Shown here: one piece after another, positions 22,930-34,110 of the stretch
Layout of the letters: every line of letters begins with the position of its first letter
Numbering within the stretch: the stretch's first letter is position 1
Assembly: GCA_034440635.1 (NCBI GenBank)
Contig: JAOTON010000333.1
Coordinates: 558,001 to 622,000, forward strand
Length of the DNA: 64,000 nt
Direction of reading: 5' to 3'
Source of the DNA: Lepas anatifera
Taxonomy: Eukaryota; Arthropoda; Thecostraca; Lepadidae
The notes under the pieces: model-generated
What the model was told of the DNA's origin: nothing
Database searches by the model: none
Seen by the model: only the letters and a program-made list of their open reading frames with translations
Made by a program: the position numbers and the translations under genes

Positions 22930-23530
22930 CAAACCCTCTTTATTAAGCGAGGAATATAAAATCGGCCGCCCTTCTCCTCACCGCTCATCGCTCCTCGCCG
23001 CACAAGCCTTGACGCACGGCGTACTTTGAACGTCCATGGACCCTGCCATATCATGTTAAAACGCGATTATTTAAGCCTTTAAGCCAACTAGGCGGCCGCC
23101 TAGTACGCCTCGGTGGTTATCAATAAACGACACTATGTTAGCACTTTTGCAAAGTCTGCACGGGGTGCTGCTGGTGAGGCGTCTGCTATCGACACGCACG
23201 CCCCGGCCGGCGGAAACTTGCCAATTAGTGCTGGCTTAACCTCGTTTCACCACTAATTACCTCAGCCTATTAGTGGTAAATTTGAATTGATCTCGGCGGC
23301 GGCGCCTTCTGCAGGGTTCCCAGCGCGGCGCCGTCACCGTTTCTAATGACATCGATTCCCCCGGCAAATGCAAACTAGATAGTGTCTGGCGACGACAGCC
23401 CGCAGCCGCGCCACCGACGTTTAACGCAGCCCTCGCCGCTCGATAGAGGAGACATGCTCCGGCCGCTGCCGTCCTCTTTGTTATAACGCTCGCCGATACT
23501 TTTGTGAATACAACAGGCTATAATTAGGGT
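22930..23530. promoter_or_regulatory. candidate intronic enhancer 1 (GC-rich, ATTAGTG sites)
   Basis: A GC-rich, apparently single-copy island lies 480 bp after the Rx homeobox exon. Three sites sharing ATTAGTG or its complement fall within about 55 bp: CCAATTAGTG at 23221-23230, CACTAATTAC at 23250-23259 and CTATTAGTGG at about 23268-23277. An octamer-like AATGCAAAC lies near 23368, a CTTTGTT Sox-like core near 23476, and TATAAAA near 22955. Homeodomain, POU and Sox motifs suit an eye-gene enhancer, but function is inferred only from composition and motifs. Confidence 0.4.
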
Positions 23531-23602
23531 GGGGCTTGATTAAAATTGAGGATCAACGGGCCATGTTTGGTGCTGGTCATGTTTTGTTCGATATTTAGAG
23601 AA

Positions 23603-23810
23603 TGGTCTGGGTGGTGCAGTTGCTTAGCGCTCGCTTTTGGCTTGGACGTGCTGTGCTTCATATCTTTCCGCGCAAGGTCGCGGGTTTAAAACCAACCGGA
23701 GGCAGACTTTGGCGTCCTCCCCCGACCCAAGTCCCAAGCAAACTTACACCCTAACCCACTCCAGCACTGAATAGCTTTGCAGTCGATGCGTCATCCAACC
23801 CCAAGTAAAA
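23603..23810 (+). mobile_element. probable tRNA-derived SINE, family S4 (single copy here)
   Basis: The A-box-like GGGTGGTGCAGTTGCTTAGCG and, about 70 bp later, a B-box-like CGCGGGTTTAAAACC form a tRNA-like head. The body continues through CCCCGACCCAAGTCCC to CCCCAAGTAAAAAG. No second copy was seen in this window, so the repeat status is inferred from the promoter boxes. Confidence 0.5.
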
Positions 23811-24690
23811 AGTAAGGAACACCCCCAACGCGATACCAGAATGTGTACACGCGTTGCAGCAAAGAAGCCGTAGCATAGATTTTGAAATATATTTCGTGTC
23901 TAGGCTGCCTGTGTCGCAAACTAGAATGCAAAATAAAACAACGACTTTCGCACCCGCCCCGTATGCTTCCACACGAAAGCAAGCATTGAGATATTCTCGT
24001 CGTTCCTCTCAATCTTCTTCAAGCACTAAATATGCCGGGGCCTATGACTGAACAACAATCCTCGGCAGCACGTCCTCTTATCCCCGACGGCTCGTAAGTC
24101 CATGGGCCTTGTCGTAAGTTTTATCTTGCTTTAAAACTAGTATCATAACTTGAAATTCCAAACACGTACCATCAAACGTTTTTCAATCCTTTGGACGCCG
24201 ACTTTCATGCGCCGGCACGCCACCTGTCTGGCAGAAAATGATCTCCAGCATTGCCTGGCAGCAGAGGTCGAAAAACCTACCATTTTGGCATTCTAAATGG
24301 TGACAACCCAAGGCGGGCAAGGTGACAAAAATTTACCGACATGTTTCCTCCAGACCAATAGCGGAACAAACCGCCGAAATTGGCACCTGTAATTCAAACT
24401 CGTAATGTTTTCAACAACTGAGATGGTCCAGGAGTATCCATTGGTACCATACTAACGTAAAACGTGCCACATTTTGCATCCTGGGCTGGTGACACATTTG
24501 TGGTTTGAAATTTTTAATGGTGACACACTGAACAATTCTTTGGCCCCTGCCTGGCAGAACTCATCAGTTACCATTCTTTCAACGTCACATAAATATAGGA
24601 CAAGACTTTGCAGCTACGGACCAGCTGAAGTTTGTAACTGTGTGCCTTCGTATTGTGGTTGCACCTTCGTATAGAAGTTAATTAATTAAT
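23811..24690. other. Rx intron, no feature recognised
   Basis: Unassigned intronic sequence. Phrases such as TGGTGACA and TGCCTGGCAG recur at 24240-24560 and loosely near 35400, hinting at an uncharacterised old repeat. Confidence 0.4.
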
Positions 24691-24692
24691 TG

Positions 24693-24775
24693 TTGAGGTT
24701 TAACGACGCACCAACTACCAGGGGCATACGGCGTCGCCAACTCTCACCCTGTTGGAAGGGATTTTGGGGATCAGA
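24693..24775 (-). mobile_element. SINE family S3, 3' fragment
   Basis: Read in reverse it carries the family tail (GTTGGCGACGCCGTATG ... GTTAAACCTCAAC) also present at 27592-27768 and 44235-44400. The tRNA-like head is missing. Confidence 0.65.
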
Positions 24776-24779
24776 CGTA

Positions 24780-25780
24780 TAGAAGTTGCACCTCAATATT
24801 GCCAAAACAATTAAAGTAAGCACTGTACTGAGGATCATTGGTACTGAGCTCTTGCGGCTTCAACAGAGTCATACAAAAGATCAGCACAGACAAGAAGACA
24901 TTTGAACACCGTACTGCCGATAATGGTTTGAGCGTTTAGTGATATTTTATGTGAATGTTGAAGCATGAAAGATAAGATGATATTCATTTCGAGAAATGCA
25001 ATTATCCTAATTATTTTGATAACGCTGGGGATTATTAATGTTTAAACCAAGCCCTTTGTCCGCTATGGCGTTGTAAGTGAATTAGTCGCACCTAAAAATA
25101 TTAAGGTTGGAAACTCTGTACTTCGGCAATGAAGCATCGCTTTCAAAGTGCATAAGCAAGTAACACCATAAATGACAAAATGTGACATCTGATAGTAGTG
25201 TAATGGTATTCTAACGACACGCGGCACACAGGGGTCCTTAAGTCAAGCAGGGATGTTCAAAGACTTGTAGTTTTATCCGACCATGTGACACATACTGTCG
25301 GAAAGGTTCCTCTTTGAAGCTATTGCATGAGACAACACGAATATCAAAAAACAAAGCATACCCTAGGAACATTTACCAAACCAAAGATAACACTATGACA
25401 TTTCACGACTAGGGCACTACATTGTGGAAAACAAAGAGTACAATAGTAATTGTGGGTTCTTCTAGATAGACCAGAAATGAGGGAACATTACATAAGCGTC
25501 GCCACCGGCAAAAAAGTGAGGGGCCAGCCAAACCTCAACCTGATGCTGACAACAGACTTTACACGTTAGGACCAAAAACTCTTCGAATTTGGACTTCTCG
25601 TTGCCTTCCGCAGCCACTGGTTATAAACAATCTCCGCATTTCTCCTATTTTGGCTGAGATCTGGAAATTTCCGGCCAAAAAGTGGGGGCCAGGCACCCTG
25701 CCTCCCCCTTTTCGACGCTTATGGGACATTATTCCTGTGCGTTCATTAAAAGCAAAGAGATATCCCAGCATTCGAGCAGG
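24780..25780. other. Rx intron, no feature recognised
   Basis: No exon, repeat partner or RNA gene recognised. Confidence 0.4.
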
Positions 25781-25784
25781 AACA

Positions 25785-25965
25785 ATAATAAAAGCTTTGG
25801 GGTTTGCAACACACCAGCCGCTGAGGTCAAATTTAGTTGCCAACTATCACCCCGTTGGGAAAATATATTGGGGATGAGGAATTCCCAATTCATTATTCCC
25901 GACCGGGATTTGAACGCGGGTTAGTGACGGAAGGTACCAACGCACTACCATCGCGGCACTGCTTC
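25785..25965 (-). mobile_element. SINE family S3, diverged copy
   Basis: On the - strand: CGATGGTAGTGCGTTGG (A-box side), then AACCCGCGTTCAAATCCC (B-box side), then a tail with GGGAATTCC and GGTGATAGTTGGCAAC. The order matches the better copy at 27592-27768. Region 25966-26645 shows nothing else. Confidence 0.6.
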
Positions 25966-26649
25966 GCCTGAGCAAGGGCAATGCTTCAGCTCGATTTCAG
26001 ATAACTCTTGAATATTTCAATCAATATGGGCTCAAACCTGTGGTAAACGTTAACAGAAAACGCGTTTGGTCGGAGTTTCACGAGTGGGTGATGTCTCAAT
26101 TCCTAAAGTTTTCCATTTCCGAGAGACCCAGACTCAGCTCATTGAAAACGTGCGATCTAGATAGCTAGCTGCGGTGACCTGGGCAGCTTCCTGGGTTCAA
26201 CATCGAAATCGTCGCTTCCGGTCTAAAATGGGGAGTATCGTCAGCGAGTATCCAACATACTGCTGCCAGGATGATATTTCAGCTAAAACCAATAATTTGT
26301 CCGCTGTATGTGCATTACCTCCTGCCTATGCTCCCGTTCAAATACTCATCTTGAACCCATTTCGCTAAAATCTTAATTTTTCTTAAACACAAAATGAGGA
26401 CACTGAGTTCCCGGGCCCCTTCCTTTCCGTGACGGCAGCCGCACTGAGCCCCCCACACTCATCAAAAAATATATGACAGACGGTCAGGAGGCCTGGAAAC
26501 TGAAATTTCACTTTTGACAAAACAGTCCGTTGCGTTACTTGCTAAAAAATACGGGCTTAATTACCAAAAGTATGTTGCTATATTGTATTGAGTCCTTGGA
26601 AAAATAAGCACATGCTCCGCTGGGGGAGGGTGGTACTCGACGCGTATTT

Positions 26650-27090
26650 TCAGAAATTACACGCAATGATCGAATCGAGCATTTGGATTTTTGGTCTCTC
26701 AAAGGTCATCCGGAGTCACCTGAATAACTTCTTTTAATTTTTTTCAATTAGCATCACTATTAATTCAGATAAAACTCTCATTTGTACGCTATTAGTGACT
26801 CTAGCAACAAATTGATATGATTACACCAGACTAAGTTAACAAGTAACCTTGACCTACATTGAAGACACTAGATTTTATCATTTCACAGGCTAACATAGTC
26901 AAATCATACATCATTCGACGAGCCATGCTTTGAGAATTCCAGTGAGGTACAGATATTTGCTACATCTTCAGTCAGCAACAAATCACAAGGGCAAAGACAC
27001 AGAACTTCGAATAAATTATATGAAACTTCCTTTGACCTCTAGTGACCTCAGTTTTTAGCTGGCCTAAGAATTGCTCTAGCTTTTGACTAA
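26650..27090. mobile_element. decayed TTAA-type AGGTCA element
   Basis: The block order resembles E1/E2: TCTCAAAGGTCATCCGGAG, ATTCAGATAAAACTCTCATT, GATTACACCAGACTAAG, CATACATCATTCGACG and TTTGACCTCTAGTGACCTC. Both termini are degraded and no TTAA pair can be assigned. Confidence 0.6.
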
Positions 27091-27129
27091 GTCATAGACA
27101 TTTTTCCTCAACATGCAAAGCAGCCTGAA

Positions 27130-27480
27130 ACGAAACTCCGATCCAGGGACCTGTACATACCATACCGATCCATCCGGAGGGCGCCCGCCGATGGGAGCCG
27201 GATCGTCAGCGATCGTCGAGGGCGACGATCCGCCGCCGGCCATCGTCGCCAGTAATGCCGGCCGTCGGCGGCGCTGATGGTTTGATCCGGCCGTCCGCCG
27301 CCGCAGAAGTCCAGCGTGAGAGCGAGCCACCTGGCCGCGGCTAGCTGTATCATTGTTTGATTGCCGCCTTGGGAGCGGCGTTATCTGTTTCACGCTCCAT
27401 CTCGCGCGTAGCGGCCACCGTGAAACGACGCGGCGCCGGAGCGCGGCCAGCGAAGGGCAGACTGAACGCGCTGTGTCAGA
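27130..27480. promoter_or_regulatory. candidate intronic enhancer 2 (GC-rich island)
   Basis: An abruptly GC-rich island with many CpGs in otherwise AT-rich intron (for example GCCGGCCGTCGGCGGCGC). No repeat partner. Overlapping long frames on the - strand are explained by composition. Called as possibly regulatory by analogy with the other islands around Rx. Confidence 0.28.
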
Positions 27481-27591
27481 AAACTATTAGTGGTCTGATT
27501 GCGTAAACCATCAGTATGGCTGAAAGATATCAGGACCTACAGTGGCTGTTTTTTCAATGGTTCTCCTCCCGATGAGTGTAAAGTAATAATA

Positions 27592-27768
27592 CTTGTTGGG
27601 GTTTATCGACGCGCCAATTGCAAGGGTCATATGGCGTCGCCAACTATTTCCCTGTAGGAAGGGTTTTTCGGGAGCCAGCTTGCTCCTTGTTCAAGGAAGC
27701 CGCCGGGCCTTGAACCCGGGTCTGCTGGGTGGAATCCAGCTACGCTGACCACTCTACTACCGCACCTC
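27592..27768 (-). mobile_element. tRNA-derived SINE, family S3 (reference copy)
   Basis: On the - strand: GCGGTAGTAGAGTGGTCAGC (A-box region), CAGACCCGGGTTCAAGGCC (B-box region), then CTTGAACAAGGAGCAAGCTG, AGTTGGCGACGCCATATGAC and CGCGTCGATAAACCCCAAC. Partners lie at 44235-44400 (+), 25785-25965 (-) and 24693-24775 (-). Confidence 0.82.
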
Positions 27769-29090
27769 CTGAGTGTAAGGTTTTCGTGTTTTTCTAAATG
27801 AGCCAAAAAATGACAATTGTGATGATGCCATAATGTTGTCAGTCACCTTTGAGAAGTCTTGGCAAGTACAATAATGGTAAGCCTTTTTATAATAAAGACG
27901 AACAAAGTCATTACTTCTATTCTAGCATGGGTGGAAATCCCGGGGTTGGGGTCAGGATCCCCCTGGACTTTGGGTCTCCCATAGGCTTTGTATAGGGCTT
28001 GTATTGCTGTGCCAGCGTTAACACACCCAGGACCCCCTGGATCGGGAAGAGATTTCCAGCCATGTATTCCAGTATAAATCTAACAGATTCAGTGGCATGT
28101 CCATACTTCCGACTGGTTTCAATGCGATTTGACTCTCCTTACAGGGGGCGGGTTGCTGCAACCCCTAGAGTTTACGGATCCGGCCCACAAACGGATGCAG
28201 CTCAGCTCGCGCTGCATTTTATAGATTATGGGACATTCATTCGGCACCTTTAAAAGGTGTTAGTGCTGAGTGGCACGGTTTACAGAGTAATGACGTCATT
28301 TTTGGAAGCATGTATTGCAGAAGCTTGGCCCTTCAGGCTTTGTGCAGCATTCCCTTGAACTTGGTCTGCATTTAGGGTATGATCTGCCCTTATTCGACCT
28401 TCTGTGGTATTTTTCATCCGGTTTGACCCTGCTTGACCTTTGGCGAGCCCTATTGGGGCCTTGCTCGATGTGTCCCAATTTTTAGCTTTTTGGGGAGGAA
28501 TACGAACCAATTTTAGGATAAAACTATTCTAAGGTGTATTTTATGGTTTAAATAGAACTCAGCGTTAAAATATACTTTCCAGAAGTAAAAGCTCTTTATT
28601 TTTTGAAAAATTTGACTTATGGCCATTTGCGACCATTGCTTTTCAACTCTGCCTTACGCATTGCCTAGATAGGTCACACAGTTTTATGGTGTATTATCGA
28701 GGCGCAAATGTCTTCTAGTCATTGTGACTTTTGTGAAGTCTATACCTAGTCACATTAAAAAGCAAATCATTGCATATTGCTCTATATGTGACTATTTATC
28801 TCATCTTCGTGTAAGTTATCATTTAAAGAGGCAAAACTGGCCACGAGAGACAAGTGTCCGGTCTTTGACTTGACTGAACCGGTGGTCTGATGACCTAACG
28901 TCATACAAACTGGCATTAATTGCGACAACTAACTTCTCCTGACGAGTAACACGCTGGCTTTGCCACGATACTCTGCGCCAGTTACTGCAAATCCCGGGGA
29001 TGGATCCTACCAGACCCTCCCCTATTGATGAAGATGGCGAAAGCCAGAATAAGTGCAAGATTTAAAGATAGTATTTTATGTTTCATGAAT
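27769..29090. other. Rx intron, no feature recognised
   Basis: No assignable feature. Single CAGGATCC-type G-rich stretches at 27940-27970 have no clear element ends. Confidence 0.4.
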
Positions 29091-29560
29091 ATATATTAAT
29101 ATTTTTATAGACAAAAGAAATCTGAAAATAAACTTTCCTAGCCTTAAATCACTAGGGAAAATACTGTAGCTTTATTTCGAATTATGACGCCATCACGGCA
29201 GCATATTTCGACGTCTACAAAATCATAGCTTTAATATCAGGTATTTGAGCCGACCTGAATCCTTGGGATTCGACCCAGTAAAGTTATATGATAAATCATT
29301 CAATTTAGCTTGGATAGAACATTTCAACAATTATTGTTGGATATTTTTAGCTTTGCTCGTATCACTATGGTAACATATTTTTACCTCCAATGACCTTTTA
29401 AGCGACCTGACCCAGAAACTGTATCAACATTTTTGGTGAATAGCAAGACGGACTATCTGAAGTTACTTTCCGTTTTTCGCTATCTACCGTTTACATTGAA
29501 GTCTTAGGGGACCCCCAACCGGACCGGTGGATGTGGCTCATACCTCCGGATGCATGCGGG
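29091..29560. mobile_element. possible right part of a TTAA-type element
   Basis: Contains CCTCCAATGACCTTTTAAGC and GCGACCTGACCCAG, then a GC-rich end GGACCGGTGGATGTGGC ... GGATGCATGCGGG next to TTAA at 29561-29564. The left end and internal blocks are not clear, so this is tentative. Confidence 0.4.
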
Positions 29561-29664
29561 TTAACTATATTTTAAGTGGCTGATAACTGCTGGGGACAAT
29601 TCAAATTTGTCAGTAGGCACATCTCTGGACAGGATATGCCTGGAGTCATTTACAAGTTCTGTCA

Positions 29665-29960
29665 TCGTGCAGCCGACTCAGTTGCATGTCGCGTACGGCC
29701 GGGCTGCCGCCGCCGGCGGCCCGTCGGTGTCGACGGGGCTTTCGTGTCGCACCGGCTGCCGCCGCCCGCTAAAGCTGATTATCACAAATGAGGTCCCCCA
29801 GGCCCCATTAACCGCACAGGTAAATGCTGGCATTAAATTAATTGGTTAATATGGCCGCGGAAACCGCTGCTTCATTATTTACACGCACCCGACTGCCTGA
29901 GGTCCGCCGCGACACGAACGACCGGCCAGGCGGCACGTACAAGGTACATACACTCCTCGT
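29665..29960. promoter_or_regulatory. candidate intronic enhancer 3 (GC-rich with TTAATTGG cluster)
   Basis: A GC-rich block (CCGCCGCCGGCGGCCCG) flows into TTAAATTAATTGGTTAAT at about 29833-29850, a cluster of homeodomain-type cores, followed by GGAAACCGCTGC with a Runx-like core. No repeat partner seen. Regulatory role is inferred. Confidence 0.35.
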
Positions 29961-31239
29961 ATCGGCGTCGGGGGTTTCAAAGGAACACACGCACTGCAGC
30001 TGGGGGGCAAACATTGCAAGTTGTATCAGATAGCCCTATATAGAGCTAAATATATCAAAGGGCTGAATGACAAGCATATACGGAGCGTAAATAACACAGA
30101 TATGCGTGTATCTAACGACGAAATTCTTAACATAATTGGCTTACAGTACCACCTCAGTCACTCACAAAGTGAATTTTGGTCAGGAGCTTACAAAAATATG
30201 TCCCCCGCATGAAGTCAAATCCCTGGGTACTTCCGATTTCAAGTTTCATGTTCGACTGGCTGCGCTATCAGGGCCACTAAATTGTATACATTTGATGCAA
30301 TGAACTGCGTTAAAATCATGAAAATGAGACTAGTGACTGCATAAATTTTCAAAGAACTTAATTTGCATTGTATTGTTTTAGCTGCACACACTTCCACACA
30401 GGTGGTGGTTTTTCAAGTGCTGTCGTACTGAACATGAAACAATGGAAACTTCGGAAGGAGACGGGAAGGATTAAGATGGATGAGGGTAAAGGAAGGTGGA
30501 CTATTACCTGGAGGGGTCGCTGCTGCCCAAGGTGCATGCGCTCGCTACCTCCAGGTAGTTTAAGGATGAAGAGGAAAATAGGATAAGGATTTCCGGCTGC
30601 TGCACACACAAACACAGACACACATAGGCACACACATGAACTTAAAACACAAAACAAACTGAAGAAGATGAAGCCGAAAGAGGCGATGCTCGGCTTCGTG
30701 TTTGTTTCATTTTCGTATGGATGGTCCAGAATAAGTAACTTCGTATGTATTACGTAACTTCGTATCGTATGCATAGCTTTGTTCCTCATTGCTTTCCAAC
30801 GAAGGACTACGAGAATTGCAGCAAATCTCTTGAATAAATACTAAATCAAATATGTGAGGCAGGCATAAAAGGGGACTGCTTTGCAGGGATTCCGTTAATT
30901 CTTATATCAAAGCTAAGAACATGATATTGCATCGATTTTTCCCTCCAAATCCCGACCAGTCCATTTACGCATCACAAATAGCAATAAAAATGCAACCCGA
31001 ATCCGAAACATGTGGCTAAGCGGACGACCATGGGAATCCAAATCCATAAATACATATCAAGAGCTACCCGAACTCTCTGGCCAATTCAACCAAATCGGAT
31101 CCATTGGATTGGATCGAATTTATTCAGATGTGCATGCCACAATACTCTCTAACTGTACGTATACAAGCGTTCATCTCCAGAAGCAACTAAGAGACAAGTA
31201 ACCCATGGAGAGGACAAATTACCACTAAGGATAAGCTGG
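29961..31239. other. Rx intron, no gene recognised
   Basis: A CA-rich tract lies at about 30601-30645 (CACACACAAACACAGACACA). No exon or mobile element otherwise recognised. Confidence 0.4.
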
Positions 31240-31740
31240 TTTTGTACGCTGGTGCGCCCAGGGCCGTCCGCCGGTCCCGGGCCGCGCGCGCCCTGAGGAG
31301 ACGCCCGGGGCGGCAGCGGTGTCCGCCGGACCGACGCTCCACTCCGGACCCGCGCGCGTGCCTGATGGACAGCCAGGGGGCGTGGGCCCCGACTCCTCCG
31401 TTAATTGATTCGCCGCAGCTCCCGCATTGTGGCAGCGCGGCGGCGGCCAAAGCGGCGCGGCGCCGCGCTCTGATCGCCGCAGATTGGCGCCGAACAGCAA
31501 TCGTGGCGCGCTGGCGCGCGATCCACTTCATAAAGTGAATTAAGATAGAGACGATTGCGGCGCATTAGTTGGTCGATCGGCGTGGCCGTTAAGTGAGTCA
31601 ATTACCAGGTGTCCGTGCCTGAGTGGTCGCTTCACTGCTGATCGCCGATTACGGCGCACGGAGGCAAATTAGTCAGCTGAGGTCGTCTGACGCCTGATGG
31701 AGGTCAGCTGATGCGTGACGTCACAGGAAATTAGCAGGAT
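31240..31740. promoter_or_regulatory. candidate intronic enhancer 4 (GC-rich, dense motifs)
   Basis: A 500 bp GC-rich, apparently single-copy island with a motif-rich right half: GTTAATTGATT near 31400, ATAAAGTGAATTAAG at about 31531, GCGCATTAGTTGG, CCGTTAAGTGAGTCAATTAC, CAGCTG E-boxes (near 31675 and 31706) and a perfect TGACGTCA at 31716-31723. This is the densest regulatory-looking stretch of the intron. No exon is supported despite long frames on both strands. Confidence 0.42.
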
Positions 31741-32019
31741 TTCATGTCTCTTAGTTTGAATAGCTTAGCACTTGGACTAAGTCAAATACGTGAGCTTCTT
31801 ATGCTGAAGGGGATTAATATGAAACAGCCACAAAGCTGTCCATCTCTTAATAGCTTTATTAAAAATAGCAAAGTTTGGGTAGATGTATGATATGTAGGTA
31901 AACTGGGCCAGGTTTCTCCCGTGAGGTGTTTTCAACCTAACTTCGAGCGCACATATACGTACCACTAAGATAGAACACTGATGTCTTAAAGATCATGCGA
32001 GGTCACCAGGGGCTATTTC

Positions 32020-32175
32020 TGCGGGAATGCGGTGGCGTGGGGCAGAACGCTCAGTTTCTACGCCGCTAACCCGGGTTCAAATCTCCGGGTATTCTGTATG
32101 TGCATTTTCGATCCCCATAATACCCTCCCAACAGGGTTAGAGTTTTCCACCTTATGGCCTGAACAGTCGCTGTGT
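32020..32175 (+). mobile_element. possible tRNA-derived SINE (family S5)
   Basis: A GCGGTGGCGTGGGGCAGAAC head and, about 40 bp later, CTAACCCGGGTTCAAATCTCC, a good B box. The tail has CCTCCCAACAGGGTTAGAG. No certain second copy, so the call rests on the promoter boxes. Confidence 0.4.
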
Positions 32176-32274
32176 CGTTCAGCCTCAAAGTTGTTTTTCG
32201 GCTATTTTTACAGCTCTTAGTTTCAGTGCGGATGATATTCCAAGCATAAGTATTCTTTTCAGGCTTATTTACCC

Positions 32275-32440
32275 ACGGTGGAGGATCCTGGACTTCGTTT
32301 GGTAGGGGGGCTAGGGGGCTCGAGTCCCCCACATCATAGCCTCGGAAGAACCTCCGGCTCTGCAGTTACTATAGGCATTCGAAAATTTCGGGGGCAGGGG
32401 GTTGAGCCTCCTAGACCCCCTCGTTGTATCCGTCACTTTT
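32275..32440. repeat. G-rich, possibly hAT-like decayed element
   Basis: GTGGAGGATCCTGGAC at the left and runs such as GGGGGGCTAGGGGGCTCGAG and GGGGGCAGGGGGTTGAGCC resemble the interiors of the GGCGGATCCAGGGG family. Ends and target duplication are not clear. Confidence 0.3.
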
Positions 32441-32754
32441 CACATAGCCAAAACAAACGCTATGGTTATCGGATCTGGAAGAGCTTGTGGCCTGCAGTTA
32501 AAGGCCAGACTAAGACAGCACTCGAATAGGCTATCTCTTTTTAAATCATACTGGTTACTGCCTTTGTGTCGATGAGAGTTGAAATCGTGAAGTTTTCTCA
32601 CCCTGCCGGGCAAAAAGAATGAGGTTCAACACGGAAAAGTTACTTAAGCAGACACTGTCAATATTTTGAACATTCGCGGGATTATTTTCCCAAAGGCTTA
32701 CTTGTGTAGGTCGATAAAACAACTCCGACTGGTGCATCCCCGCATATAGTCTAG

Positions 32755-32815
32755 GTTTTATGGGCTGAAAAGTCCACGGTGCCTCCCCCTTAAATCCGCC
32801 GTCACTGCGCATGTT
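32755..32815 (-). repeat. dispersed repeat fragment, partner at 11126-11190
   Basis: Reverse-strand match to 11126-11190 over about 55-60 bp (GGCGGATTTAAGGGGGAGGC, CTTTTCAGCCCA). Confidence 0.5.
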
Positions 32816-33084
32816 TCAAAACCCCATTATCGCGTGTAAAGTGTAATGAGAATGCAGGCCAACCAGCCTTGGTTCCAAATCTGAATAGATCACAGCTCTA
32901 AGATTTACTACAGCCTCCTCTTCATACCCGAGAAGGGTCCAGGTGGAAAGGCAGCGATATATAATATGGCTGAACTAATTTTGATCTCATGCTCTTCTAT
33001 CTGACTCCCTATCCGAACTCAGGCGCCATAGCCCCGCCCCTGCCGAGGCCCCTTTGTCACGCCCCCTGGCGATTTGACGAGCGT

Positions 33085-33450
33085 CGCAGCTCCTCTGCGT
33101 GACGCGTCCATTCACACCGGCTCAAAGGGTTGAAAGCGGCCGGCGCGCCACCAGAGCTTGTCTTTATTAGATTACCGACATGATGAGAGAGCTAATTCAG
33201 TCGGCCAGTCGGTGGCGGAGGCCGTTCCAGGCGCTCGGACCCGCCCCGGTACCCTTTCATGGCGTCTCCGGTTACCTCCGCCGCTGCTGAGGACGCTGTC
33301 GGCCGCTCCAGCCGTGATCCACAAGCGTACTCCTCGCCGGGACGGCAACCAGCCTGGAAAACTCCGCCCGGGCGAGCCGGACGCGCCTCCAAAGATTAGC
33401 TGGCTGGAAATAGTGGTAGCGAGTGTTATTCCAGGAAAGTAGGCGGAGTC
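33085..33450. promoter_or_regulatory. candidate enhancer 5, just upstream of the last Rx exon
   Basis: A GC-rich single-copy island with TTATTAGATTACC (about 33165), GAGAGCTAATTCAG and AAAGATTAGCTGG, which are homeodomain/Otx-like cores among CpG-rich sequence. It ends about 180 bp before the Rx exon at 33632. No exon is supported here. Role inferred. Confidence 0.33.
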
Positions 33451-33631
33451 GCATTGATGCGGTGATCGTCCGGTATCACAGTCCTAAGCAATGGGAGTTC
33501 TCCCCAACTTCAGACGACAGGAAAAGACAATGCAGAAGTTGAATGTCAGTGCATGTCCTCCAGTGGGCGGCGTATTCACTCCATCGGCTTTTCTCTGATC
33601 GCCATCTGACATCCACTTCTGTACTCGGCAG

Positions 33632-33994
33632 GTGTGGTTCCAGAACAGGCGGGCCAAGTGGCGGCGTCAGGAGAAGATGGAGGCGAGTCAGCTGCGGCTG
33701 CAGCAGGACTTCCCGCTGACGCCGCCTCTGCCGTCACTCTCCGGCCCTCTGGACCCTTGGCTGGCCTCCTCCATGCTGGGCTCCTCCCTTCTGCAGACCC
33801 TGCCGGGGTTCCTCTCACAGCCGCAGACGCCCTACCCCAGCTATCTCACCCCTGCCGGCACTCTGACGCCGCCTCAGCGCCCCGGCGTCACAGCCGGCCG
33901 CCAACTCGGCGCACAGCAGCCCGAACAGCACGTGTCGCAGCACAGCGCGCAGTCAGCACCGCAGTACGGCGCACAGCACAGCCCGTCGCCGTAG
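33632..33994 (+). CDS. Rx: Rx terminal exon: homeodomain residues 47-60 and C-terminal tail
   Basis: Opens directly after TACTCGGCAG with VWFQNRRAKWRRQE, completing the homeodomain split after residue 46. Position 50 is Q, as in Rx and other Q50 paired-like proteins. The tail has QLRLQQDFPL, DPWLASSMLGSSLLQ, TLPGFLSQPQTPYPSYLTP and then a low-complexity end rich in Q, S, H and A. The DPWL ... LPGFL ... YPSYLTP order is what I recall of arthropod Rx tails. Translation stops at TAG 33992-33994, 120 codons into the exon. The OAR domain often found at the end of Rx/paired-like proteins is absent from this frame. It may have been lost, or an alternative splice may reach a further exon. GC content is high, as in the 5' exon. 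Confidence 0.93.
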   Translation: MWFQNRRAKWRRQEKMEASQLRLQQDFPLTPPLPSLSGPLDPWLASSMLGSSLLQTLPGFLSQPQTPYPSYLTPAGTLTPPQRPGVTAGRQLGAQQPEQHVSQHSAQSAPQYGAQHSPSP

Positions 33995-34110
33995 CTGCTC
34001 CGGAGACCGGCCGCCGCCGGATGACCGGAACGCTGTCTGAGGCTGTACGGCGATCGCGCTGCGCTAGAGGATTAAACAGGTGCGGAAACGACGGGCTCAC
34101 GTGGCGTGAC
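33995..34110 (+). other. likely start of the Rx 3' UTR
   Basis: GC-rich sequence continues past the stop. A variant polyadenylation signal ATTAAA lies at 34071-34076; the first canonical AATAAA I see is at 35101-35106. Which is used cannot be told. Confidence 0.4.

Noticed and set aside
27076..27393. 105-codon - strand frame rich in R, P and A
   Set aside because: Explained by the GC-rich island; no domain and no conserved splice signals.
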